DNA of 64,000 nt from Aureimonas pseudogalii (GTDB lineage: Bacteria > Pseudomonadota > Alphaproteobacteria > Rhizobiales > Rhizobiaceae). Positions 7,531 to 15,193 of this stretch are shown in pieces (position 1 is the first letter of the stretch; every line of letters begins with the position of its first letter). The position numbers and the translations under genes were made by a program. The notes beneath the pieces were generated by a model. The model was not told where the DNA came from, ran no database searches, and saw nothing but the letters and a program-made list of their open reading frames with translations. The stretch covers positions 1-64,000 of the forward strand of contig NZ_JACIEK010000001.1 of NCBI RefSeq assembly GCF_014196835.1. The letters are read 5' to 3'.

Positions 7531-7695
7531 ATGATCGAATGGATCGTCATTCTTCTCGTCGTCGCCGCGATCGCGAGCCTGCTCGGGTTCAGAGGGGTGG
7601 CCGGCGCCTCGGCGGGCATCGCCAAGATCCTGATCTTCATCGTCCTCGTCGGCATTCTTCTGCTGCTGTTCTTCGGTATCATCGTCTTCGCCTGA
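7531..7695 (+). CDS. DUF1328 small membrane protein (YtjA-like)
   Basis: A 54-residue, almost entirely hydrophobic protein with two short membrane helices separated by the loop LLGFRGVAGASAGIAKI, the signature of the DUF1328/YtjA family. Members are found in the inner membrane of proteobacteria and are often stress-induced; the biochemical role is unknown. The start at ATG 7531 matches the family length; the upstream ribosome binding site is weak. It is divergent from the lipid kinase gene and 79 bases before the PRC-barrel gene in the same direction. Confidence 0.85.
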   Translation: MIEWIVILLVVAAIASLLGFRGVAGASAGIAKILIFIVLVGILLLLFFGIIVFA

Positions 7696-7774
7696 CGATC
7701 GCTCCGAAGACGGAGAACCGGTGCCGCAGACGGCGCCGGCAACTGCCTGCACGATACGGAACGGGAGCGCTTCG

Positions 7775-9238
7775 ATGATGCGTCGACTTCTTGCAACCAC
7801 GATGCTGGTGGGATGCCTGGCATCGCCTGCCCTCGCCCAGACGACCCCTGCCCCGGCTACGATCCAGGTTCCCGCGGCAGCACCAGCCGATGCGCCGGCG
7901 GGGCCGTCCTATCTTCAGGGGCTCGGGCCGGACCAATATCTGGCGTCGCGGCTCACCGGCGCCGAGCTTTTCGCGTCGGACAAGCCGGATGCGGAGAATG
8001 CGGGACGGGTCGACGGATTCGTGGTCGGCGCGGACGGCACGCTGGTGGCGGCGGTGATCGACACGCGCGCGTTCCTCGGCGACCGCTCCAAGATGGTCGC
8101 GGTCCCGCCCGAGAAGCTTCGCTGGACACAGGTCGATGGTCAACCGGCGCGGGGCATCCTTCTCGCAACCCGTAACGAACTGAACACCGCGCCGAGCTTC
8201 GCGGTCACGCCGACGGCCGCCGTGCAGGATGCCGTTCCCGCGGTGACCGATCCCGACGCGGACGACGCCGCGATGGACGGCGACTCGCCTCCGGCTTCGG
8301 GGGTTGCGACGCCGGACATGGCGGCCAGCACGATCGATCCGGCGACCGCATCGGCCGACCTCGCACCCGGCGGCGGCGCCTATATCGCCTCTCCCGGCCC
8401 CGAGCAGTATCTCACGCGGACCTTGATCGGCCAGAGCGTGCACGCGGGCGCGACCACCGACTCCGATACGATCGGCAAGATCAGCGACCTCGTCCTTTCG
8501 GGAACCTCGACGCTCGACGCCGTGGTGATCGGGGTCGGCGGCTTCCTGGGGCTGGCCACAAAAGACGTGGCCGTCTCGTTCGACGACGTCGCGTTCATTC
8601 CTTCCGACGATGCCAGTCCGATCGTCAGCCTCGCCGCGACGAAGGACGAGCTTCGGGCGGCTCCGACCTTCCAACCCGGTCAGGTTCAGCCGGCAGCGGA
8701 TGCTGTCGCCCTGAGCACCGGAGCGGTGACGACGGATGGAACGGCCTCGGCATCGGCCGCGACGGGCATCGCGGCGGGTGCCGCCGCCGGCTCGCAGCTC
8801 GCCACCGACACGACGGAGGGCCCGGCCGTCTCCGCAGCGGACCCCGCCGCCGGATCGGCCTCGCAGCTCGCCCCCATGGCGGCGAGCGAATTGTCGGTGG
8901 AAGATTTGCTGGGAACGAAGGTGCTCGGGCCGGACGAGGCCGCCATCGGCTCGGTCGGTGACATCGCGATGAGCGACCAAGGGCAGGTCGATGCGATCAT
9001 CGTCGATGTCGGCGGCTTCCTCGGTATCGGCGCCAAACCCGTCGCGGTCGCGATGGACAATCTCCAGTTCATGCGCGATGCAGCCGGCCGTCCGACGCTG
9101 ACGACGCTTTTCACGCGAGAGCAACTTCGCGGTGCCCCCGAGTACAAGAAGGACCAGTACGCGACGGACCGTGATCGCATGCGGCTCGCCAACCCGAATG
9201 GCAGTTCGGGCGCGGGTGGCGCGGTGGGTGTGCGGTAA
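7775..9238 (+). CDS. exported protein with three PRC-barrel repeats
   Basis: A 487-residue exported protein. Residues 1-21 form a signal peptide (MMRRLLATTMLVGCLASPALA, likely cut before Gln). Three PRC-barrel-like units follow: about 45-140, 205-300 and 375-470. The second and third carry near-identical cores (VVIGVGGFLGLATKDVAV and IIVDVGGFLGIGAKPVAV); the first is more diverged. Ala/Thr/Ser-rich linkers separate them. PRC-barrels are usually small regulatory or binding modules (ribosome maturation, photosynthetic reaction centre); exported multi-PRC proteins are common in Hyphomicrobiales but uncharacterised. Two adjacent ATGs (7775, 7778) are possible starts. A hairpin follows the gene at 9245-9265. 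Confidence 0.85.
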   Translation: MMRRLLATTMLVGCLASPALAQTTPAPATIQVPAAAPADAPAGPSYLQGLGPDQYLASRLTGAELFASDKPDAENAGRVDGFVVGADGTLVAAVIDTRAFLGDRSKMVAVPPEKLRWTQVDGQPARGILLATRNELNTAPSFAVTPTAAVQDAVPAVTDPDADDAAMDGDSPPASGVATPDMAASTIDPATASADLAPGGGAYIASPGPEQYLTRTLIGQSVHAGATTDSDTIGKISDLVLSGTSTLDAVVIGVGGFLGLATKDVAVSFDDVAFIPSDDASPIVSLAATKDELRAAPTFQPGQVQPAADAVALSTGAVTTDGTASASAATGIAAGAAAGSQLATDTTEGPAVSAADPAAGSASQLAPMAASELSVEDLLGTKVLGPDEAAIGSVGDIAMSDQGQVDAIIVDVGGFLGIGAKPVAVAMDNLQFMRDAAGRPTLTTLFTREQLRGAPEYKKDQYATDRDRMRLANPNGSSGAGGAVGVR

Positions 9239-9244
9239 CGCGAA

Positions 9245-9265
9245 TGGGATCGGTTTGCGATCCCA
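9245..9265 (+). terminator. hairpin after the PRC-barrel gene
   Basis: A perfect 8-bp inverted repeat TGGGATCG / CGATCCCA with loop GTTTG, 6 bases after the stop codon. No T-run follows, so termination strength is uncertain. Confidence 0.55.
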
Positions 9266-9432
9266 GCTGGTGACACCAATAAGTGAGTGAGATCAACAGG
9301 TTCGACGCGAGATCGCATCTCGGACGTTCATTTAGAAGCCAACCCTACGAACATTTAAAACCGAATGCGCGATGGCTTCCCGTAGCGTGTAGGCTTCTGC
9401 GATCTCCGCATCGTTCGTGCTCGAAGGTGTTC

Positions 9433-10704
9433 ATGGCGTTTCTCCGGCAGATCCTCGTCACCATCGTCGTGCTGGTTCTGGCTGGCGGCGTCTGGCTGCA
9501 TTTCTCCGCGGTGCCCGGTCGCTACCTTCTCGCCGAGGTCGAAGGTCTGCCCGCTTCTGTGAAGGGCCTGGTTTCCGCGATCTCGCCGGCAGACGATGCC
9601 GTCAAGGTCGGCGCCACGCCGAGCGGCGAGGTACGCCGGCAGACCGCCCTCCCCCTCGTCGTCACCGACCCCGTGGTGCCCGCCGTGACGCGCGACCGCC
9701 TGCGGGCGATCGGAACCGGCGAGGCGATCCGCTCGGTCGCAGTGCGCCCGGACGCCAACGGCATCATCACCCAGATCGGCTTCCGGTCCGGCGATGCGAT
9801 CGAGGCGGGGGCGATCCTCGCGGTGCTGCAGAACGATGCGGAGAAGGTGGCGGTCGAGCGGGCGCGGATCGTGCTGTCCGCCGCCGACGACCAGCTCGCA
9901 CGCTACCGCTCGCTCTCCGCCAACACCTCGATCACCTCCGTCCAGCTCGACGAGGTTCGACGCACCCGTGATTCCGCGGCGCTCGACCTTCAGTCGGCCG
10001 AGATCGCGCTGGCCAAGCGCAATATCGTCGCCCCCATCGCGGGCCGCGTCGGCATTCTCGATCTCGATGTCGGCGCGCTCGTCGACGGCACGACGCTCAT
10101 CGCCACCGTGGACGATCGCTCGCGCATCAAGATCGTGTTCAACACGCCGGAAGGCTTCGCGTCCGAATTGCGCACCGACCAGCCGATCTCGGCGCAGCCG
10201 ACGACGCGCTCGGGCGAGACCTACCAGGGCCGGATCAGCGCGCTCGACAGTCGCCTCGACGAGGCGAGCCGGACGCTTCGCACGGAGGCGATCATCGAGA
10301 ATGTCGGCGATCGCCTGCGCCCCGGCATGTCCTTCGCCGTCGATGTCGCCTTCGAGGGCAACAGCTTCCTCTCGGTCGATCCCCTCGCCGTGCAGTGGGA
10401 GCGGACCGGCCCCTTCGTCTGGACCGTCGCGGACGAGACCTCGCGCAAGGCGCCGATCCGCATCGTCGAGCGAAACGTCGATCGCGTGCTGGTGGCGTCC
10501 GACGTTCTGAAGGAGGCTGACGCGGTCATCGTCGAAGGCATCCAGCAGTTGCGCGACGGCGGCAAGGTCAGGGTGCGGGCACCCGTGACGGCGCCTCCTG
10601 CCCCGGTCACGCCCGATGCGCCGGCGCAGCCGGTGACGAGCGAAACCTCGCCGGCGCGCCGCGCCGCTGCGGCGATCGGCTCCACCGGGAGCTCGACGCC
10701 ATGA
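9433..10704 (+). CDS. RND efflux membrane fusion protein (periplasmic adaptor)
   Basis: A 423-residue adaptor of the RND/HlyD family. Residues 1-25 form a membrane anchor or signal segment. A lipoyl/biotinyl-like half motif (VRPDANGIITQIGFRSGD), an alpha-hairpin (about 140-190) and the second half (NIVAPIAGRVGILDLDVGALV) follow, then beta-barrel and membrane-proximal domains. It would link the inner-membrane pump encoded next to an outer-membrane channel. ATG 9433 has AAGG upstream. Its TGA overlaps the ATG of the permease gene by 4 bases, so the two are translationally coupled. No TolC-like gene is in the window. Confidence 0.92.
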   Translation: MAFLRQILVTIVVLVLAGGVWLHFSAVPGRYLLAEVEGLPASVKGLVSAISPADDAVKVGATPSGEVRRQTALPLVVTDPVVPAVTRDRLRAIGTGEAIRSVAVRPDANGIITQIGFRSGDAIEAGAILAVLQNDAEKVAVERARIVLSAADDQLARYRSLSANTSITSVQLDEVRRTRDSAALDLQSAEIALAKRNIVAPIAGRVGILDLDVGALVDGTTLIATVDDRSRIKIVFNTPEGFASELRTDQPISAQPTTRSGETYQGRISALDSRLDEASRTLRTEAIIENVGDRLRPGMSFAVDVAFEGNSFLSVDPLAVQWERTGPFVWTVADETSRKAPIRIVERNVDRVLVASDVLKEADAVIVEGIQQLRDGGKVRVRAPVTAPPAPVTPDAPAQPVTSETSPARRAAAAIGSTGSSTP

Positions 10705-13700
10705 GCGCCGAGCACAAGAGCGACGGACTGACCGCCCTCGCCTCGCTCTTCGTACGACGGCCGGTCTTCACGATCGTCGTCAACCTCCTCCTCATCGTCG
10801 CCGGCCTCGCAGCCTTCAACTCGGTCGAGATCCGCGAGTTGCCGAATGTCGACCGGCCGGTGATCTCGATTACCACGACCTTCGAGGGCGCCTCGGCCGA
10901 AGCGGTCGACCGGCAGCTGACGAGCGAGATCGAAGGGGCCGTGGCGCGCGTCAGCGGCATCGCGTCGATCTCGTCGTCCTCGCGCTTCGGAAACAGCCGC
11001 GTCACCGTCGAGTTCACCGACGCCACCGACCTGAACGTGGCGGCCAGCGACGTGCGCGACGCCGTCGCGGGCATCGCCAACCGCCTGCCGGAGGATGCCG
11101 ACGAGTCGCGCATCGTGAAGGCCGACGCCAACGCCGATTCGATCATGCGGCTGGCGATCCTCTCCGACAGCATGAAGATCGAGGATCTCACCACGCTGGT
11201 CGAGGACCGGATCGCCGATCGCGTCGCAGCCGTCGAAGGCGTCGCCGACGTGACGCTTTCGGGCGAGCGCGAGAAGCTGATCTATGTCGACGTGCGACCC
11301 GACGAGCTGGCGACGCGCGGTCTGACGCTCGCCGACGTCACCGCCGCGCTCGGCAATGCCGCCTTCGACCAGCCGGCGGGATCGTTGGAGGGGCCGACGC
11401 AGAACCTCGTGGTGCGTGCCGACGCCAACCTTTCGACGCCCGACGATTTCGGCGCCGTGCTGCTCAACGCCGACACGCGTCTGCGCGACGTGGCGAGCGT
11501 GCGGTTCGGCCCGGACGAGGCGGCGTCGCAGCTGCGCGTCAACGGCGAGACGGGCATCGGGCTCGACATCATCCGGCAGGCGGGCTCCTCCACGATCGCG
11601 ATCTCGGAAGGCGTGCGGCAGGCCGTGGCCGAATTGAACGCCTCGCTGCCCGCGGGCACGCGCATGGTCATCACCTCCGACGAGGCGACCTTCATCAACG
11701 GCTCCATCCACGAGGTCGAGCTCACGCTGGCGCTGGCGATCGTGATCGTCGTCGCCGTGATCTACGCCTTCCTGATGAACTTCCGCGCGACGCTGATCCC
11801 CACGGTGACCATCCCGATCGCGCTGATCGGCGTCGTCGCCGGCGTCTACCTCGTCGGCTTCTCGCTCAACATCATCACGCTGCTCGCCCTCGTTCTCGCC
11901 ACGGGCATGGTGGTGGACGACGCCATCATCGTGCTCGAAAACATCATCCGGCGCCGCGACATGGGCATGTCCGTCAAGGCGGCGGCGGTGCTCGGCACGC
12001 GCGAGGTGTTCTTCGCGGTCATCTCGACCACGGCGACGCTGGCGGCGGTGTTCATCCCCATCTCGTTCCTGCCGGGCGTCGCGGGCGGGCTCTTCCGCGA
12101 GTTCGGCTTCGTGTTGGCGATCTCGGTCACGCTCTCGGCCTTCATCGCGCTGACGCTCTGCCCGATGCTGGCGGCGCATCTCCTGCCGGAGCGCGACGCG
12201 GAGGCCAGGCCGGGCTTCGTGAAGCGCGGCGCGATGCGCCTCGGCGAATGGCTCGCGGGCCTCTACGCCTTCCTGCTGCGCGGGGCACTGAACAACGCGC
12301 TTCTGATGGTGGTGGCGTCTCTGATCTTCGCCGGCGCCTCGGTCTTCACCTTTCAAGGCTTGCAGCAGCAGCTGACGCCGACCGAGGACCGCGGCAGCGT
12401 GCTGATGAGCATCACCGCGCCGCAGAGCGCTAGCCTACAATACACCGACGACCAGATGCGCCGGATCGAGGAGATCGTGCTGCCCTATGTCGAGAGCGGC
12501 GAGGCGACGAGCATCTTCGCGCGCATCGGCACCAACGCGGGCAACTCGGCCTTCATGGTGATGACGCTGACGCCTTGGGGCGAGCGGATGCGCACGCAGC
12601 AGGAGATTGCGGCCGAACTGAACGTCGCCTTCCGCGACATTCCCGGCGTGCAGGCGCGCGCCATCCAGCCCAACTCTCTGGGCATTCGGGGCGGCGGGCG
12701 CGGCCTGCAGTTCGCCGTTGCGGGGCCGACCTATGGCGGGCTCTCCGACGTCGCGGAAGAGCTGGAAGCGGCGATGAACGCCGACGGGCGCTGGGGCCGA
12801 GTGCAGCTCGCCTTCGACACGACGCAGCCGCAGCTTTCGGTGAAGATCGACCGCGCCCGCGCCTCCGATCTCGGCATCGAGATCGACGGGCTGGCCGCGG
12901 CGATGCAATCGCTGCTCGACGGGCGCGAGATCGCCACGACCTATGTCGACGACCGCTCGGTGCCGATCCACATCGTCTCGACCTCGGAGCCGATCAACGA
13001 TCCCGGCGACCTCGCCAACATCTACCTGAAGACCAAGGACGGCCGCTTCGTGCCGATGTCGACCATCGCCGAGATCACGGAAGAGGCGATCGCGCCGACG
13101 CTGGCGCGCGAGAACCAGTCGCGTTCGGTCGCCATGTCGGCGGACCTGCACGAGGGCTACTCGATCGGTCAGGGCTGGGCCGACGTGCAGGCCTTCGCCG
13201 TCGGCAAGCTGCCGGCCGACATGCGCCTCGTGCCACTGGCCGAGGCCGCGACGCTGGAGGAAACGTCGAACGGGCTCGCGCTCGTCTTCGGCTTCGCCAT
13301 CGTGATCGTGTTCCTGGTCCTCTCGGCGCAGTTCGAGAGCTTCGTGTCGGCTCTCATCATCATCGCCACCGTGCCCTTCGGCGTCGCCTGCGCGATCTAC
13401 GCCATGGCCTTCTTCGGCGAGACGCTGAACCTCTATTCGCAGATCGGGCTCGTGCTCCTCGTCGGCATCATGGCCAAGAACGGCATCCTCATCGTCGAGT
13501 TCGCCAACCAGCTGCGCGAAGGCGGCGCGGGCGTGCGCGAGGCCATCGAGCAGGCTTCGATCATCCGGCTTCGACCGGTGATGATGACGATGATCGCGAC
13601 GATCGTCGGCGGTGTGCCGCTGATGTTCTCGGCCGGTGCGGGCGCCGAGGCCCGCGTCAGCCTCGGCTACGTCATCGTCGGCGGGCTCGGCCTCGCGACG

Positions 13701-13841
13701 GTCGCGACCCTGTTCCTCACGCCCGTGGCCTATCTGGCGCTGGCGCGGTTCTCCAAGCCCAACGTGCACGCCACCAGCCAACTGCAGCGCGACATCTCCG
13801 AGGCCGAACGAATGGGGCTCGGAGGCGAAGCGCACGGCTGA
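10701..13841 (+). CDS. RND family multidrug efflux permease (HAE1-like)
   Basis: A 1046-residue inner-membrane proton-driven pump with the AcrB/MexF layout: one N-terminal transmembrane helix, a large periplasmic loop, six helices (about 335-540), a second periplasmic loop and five to six C-terminal helices (about 860-1020). The RND signature in helix 4 (LATGMVVDDAIIVLENIIRR) includes the proton-relay Asp pair. Substrates would be drugs, detergents or solvents; specificity cannot be read from the sequence. It overlaps the adaptor gene by 4 bases. A regulator of this operon is not obvious; the LysR gene downstream is separated by more than 400 bases. Confidence 0.95.
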   Translation: MSAEHKSDGLTALASLFVRRPVFTIVVNLLLIVAGLAAFNSVEIRELPNVDRPVISITTTFEGASAEAVDRQLTSEIEGAVARVSGIASISSSSRFGNSRVTVEFTDATDLNVAASDVRDAVAGIANRLPEDADESRIVKADANADSIMRLAILSDSMKIEDLTTLVEDRIADRVAAVEGVADVTLSGEREKLIYVDVRPDELATRGLTLADVTAALGNAAFDQPAGSLEGPTQNLVVRADANLSTPDDFGAVLLNADTRLRDVASVRFGPDEAASQLRVNGETGIGLDIIRQAGSSTIAISEGVRQAVAELNASLPAGTRMVITSDEATFINGSIHEVELTLALAIVIVVAVIYAFLMNFRATLIPTVTIPIALIGVVAGVYLVGFSLNIITLLALVLATGMVVDDAIIVLENIIRRRDMGMSVKAAAVLGTREVFFAVISTTATLAAVFIPISFLPGVAGGLFREFGFVLAISVTLSAFIALTLCPMLAAHLLPERDAEARPGFVKRGAMRLGEWLAGLYAFLLRGALNNALLMVVASLIFAGASVFTFQGLQQQLTPTEDRGSVLMSITAPQSASLQYTDDQMRRIEEIVLPYVESGEATSIFARIGTNAGNSAFMVMTLTPWGERMRTQQEIAAELNVAFRDIPGVQARAIQPNSLGIRGGGRGLQFAVAGPTYGGLSDVAEELEAAMNADGRWGRVQLAFDTTQPQLSVKIDRARASDLGIEIDGLAAAMQSLLDGREIATTYVDDRSVPIHIVSTSEPINDPGDLANIYLKTKDGRFVPMSTIAEITEEAIAPTLARENQSRSVAMSADLHEGYSIGQGWADVQAFAVGKLPADMRLVPLAEAATLEETSNGLALVFGFAIVIVFLVLSAQFESFVSALIIIATVPFGVACAIYAMAFFGETLNLYSQIGLVLLVGIMAKNGILIVEFANQLREGGAGVREAIEQASIIRLRPVMMTMIATIVGGVPLMFSAGAGAEARVSLGYVIVGGLGLATVATLFLTPVAYLALARFSKPNVHATSQLQRDISEAERMGLGGEAHG

Positions 13842-13925
13842 GGTCGGCTTCCCGCACGTTCGTCACGTCGGCGATAACAGCCCGACGTGGAACGCGGCAG
13901 CGAGCCCGCATCGCGGTTCTGCACG

Positions 13926-14237
13926 TCAAAGGTCCAGTTGGTCCCGCTCGCAAGGGCGAGGCCGCGAGCGACCATCGAGCAGGCCGACATCGCGAAGGAG
14001 ATGCTCCGACGTGTCTTCGCCGAGTGTCGGAGGGCGATCTGCGAGACCGAAGGTCTGCGCCATACGTTGCAGGGCAGCCCACCCTCGGCGGGTGAGATGC
14101 CGGACGGAGACGGCCGGTCGCAGGGTGCGGAGGTCGTTGGAACGGTTCGGCACGGCAGGGACTCCCGGTCGATTTCGGTCCTGCCATCTGCCGCCCGGAC
14201 GGCTTGCCGATCCAATCGAACGTCGCGCATGATGCAT
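13926..14237 (-). CDS. DUF1127-like small protein
   Basis: A 103-residue basic protein. The C-terminal part (residues about 52-92), with WAALQRMAQTFGLADRPP followed by EHLLRDVGLLDGR, resembles the DUF1127 (YjiS-like) motif, where a short helix ends in LxDhxLRDIGL followed by an Arg. DUF1127 proteins are small and often linked to phosphate, carbon or small-RNA metabolism in alphaproteobacteria. The N-terminal half is unlike the family and could be partly untranslated; Met at residue 59 is an alternative start. The gene is divergent from the LysR gene, and its ATG lies inside the inverted repeat at 14228-14258. Assignment rests on motif resemblance only. Confidence 0.5.
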   Translation of the reverse strand: MHHARRSIGSASRPGGRWQDRNRPGVPAVPNRSNDLRTLRPAVSVRHLTRRGWAALQRMAQTFGLADRPPTLGEDTSEHLLRDVGLLDGRSRPRPCERDQLDL

Positions 14238-14258
14238 AAGGAGACCTGATGCATCATG
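14228..14258. promoter_or_regulatory. 10-bp inverted repeat over both divergent start codons (putative operator)
   Basis: CATGATGCAT at 14228-14237 and ATGCATCATG at 14249-14258 form a perfect inverted repeat around an 11-base spacer that contains the AAGGAG ribosome binding site of the LysR gene. The left arm ends with the start codon of the DUF1127-like gene and the right arm ends with the LysR ATG. The size and position suit a regulator dimer acting on both genes; autoregulation is inferred. Confidence 0.5.
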
Positions 14259-15179
14259 AATCGCGCCCTACCCCCGCTCGCTGCCGTCCGCGTCTTCGAG
14301 GCCGCCGCGCGCCTCGGCAGCTTCACGCAGGCCGGCGCAGAACTTGGCATGACGCAGGCCGCGGTCAGCTATCAGATCAAGGTGCTGGAAGAGCGGGTCG
14401 GCGCACCGCTTTTCGTTCGCGAGGCGCGCCGCGTCCGGCTGACGCCGATCGGGCAGCGGCTGGCGCTGGACTGCACGAGCGCCCTCGACCTGATCGCGAC
14501 AGGCTTCGCGTCTGCCCGGGGCACGGCGGCGGACGTGCTGACGCTGACGGTGATCCCGACCTTCGCGACCCGCTGGCTGGCGCGTCATCTCGGCGAGTTC
14601 CAAATGGCGCATCCGGATCTCGCGGTGCGCAGCTCGATCTCGCGAGATATGGTCGATCTCGAACGCTCCGAGTTCGACGTCGCCATTCGCGCCGGCACCG
14701 GCGACTGGCCTGGCCTGACGAGCCATCCCCTGATCGAAGCCGTCTTCACGCCGATGGTCTCGCCGGATTATCTCGCGAGGTTCGGACCTCTGTCGTCGCC
14801 GCGCGACATCGTCTCGCTGCCGCGGATCGACATCGACGATCCCTGGTGGCAGCTCTGGTTCGAGAGGGCGGGGGTCGACTACGCGTTGCCCGAGATCCCG
14901 CGCGGCAGCCGGATGGGCGGTCAGGACCTCGAAGCGATCGCCGCGATGGCGGGTCACGGCGCGGCCCTTCTCACGCCCTTCTTCTACCGGGACGAGATGG
15001 AGCGCGGGCAATTGATCCAGCCCTTCGACATCCTCTGCCCGGCGGGGCGCGCCTACCGCGTCGTCTACCCGACCGCCCGGCGCAACGTGCCGAAGATCCG
15101 TGCCTTCCGCGACTGGATCCTCGGCCATTTCCCGCAGGCGGCATCGCCCCAGCCGCCTTCCCATGGCGGAGCCCGATAG
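14256..15179 (+). CDS. LysR-family transcriptional regulator (GcvA-like)
   Basis: A 307-residue LysR regulator. The winged helix-turn-helix covers residues about 5-64 (VFEAAARLGSFTQAGAELGM then TQAAVSYQIKVLEERVGAPL). A periplasmic-binding-protein-like effector domain spans about 90-295. The N-terminal motif (PPLAAVRVFEAAARLGSFTQ) is typical of the GcvA/AmpR subgroup. The target and effector are unknown. ATG 14256 lies 12 bases after AAGGAG, a rather long spacing; an ATG at 14249 has better spacing but opens another frame. The divergent DUF1127-like gene is a candidate target. It is followed after 14 bases by the ABC-F gene. Confidence 0.92.
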   Translation: MNRALPPLAAVRVFEAAARLGSFTQAGAELGMTQAAVSYQIKVLEERVGAPLFVREARRVRLTPIGQRLALDCTSALDLIATGFASARGTAADVLTLTVIPTFATRWLARHLGEFQMAHPDLAVRSSISRDMVDLERSEFDVAIRAGTGDWPGLTSHPLIEAVFTPMVSPDYLARFGPLSSPRDIVSLPRIDIDDPWWQLWFERAGVDYALPEIPRGSRMGGQDLEAIAAMAGHGAALLTPFFYRDEMERGQLIQPFDILCPAGRAYRVVYPTARRNVPKIRAFRDWILGHFPQAASPQPPSHGGAR

Positions 15180-15193
15180 GCTAGAAGCCGAGC

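Noticed and set aside
10221-12356. Very long open frame on the minus strand opposite the RND efflux genes
   Set aside because: Arg/Asp/His-rich, no recognisable domain, entirely antisense to two clear genes; typical of GC-rich codon bias.
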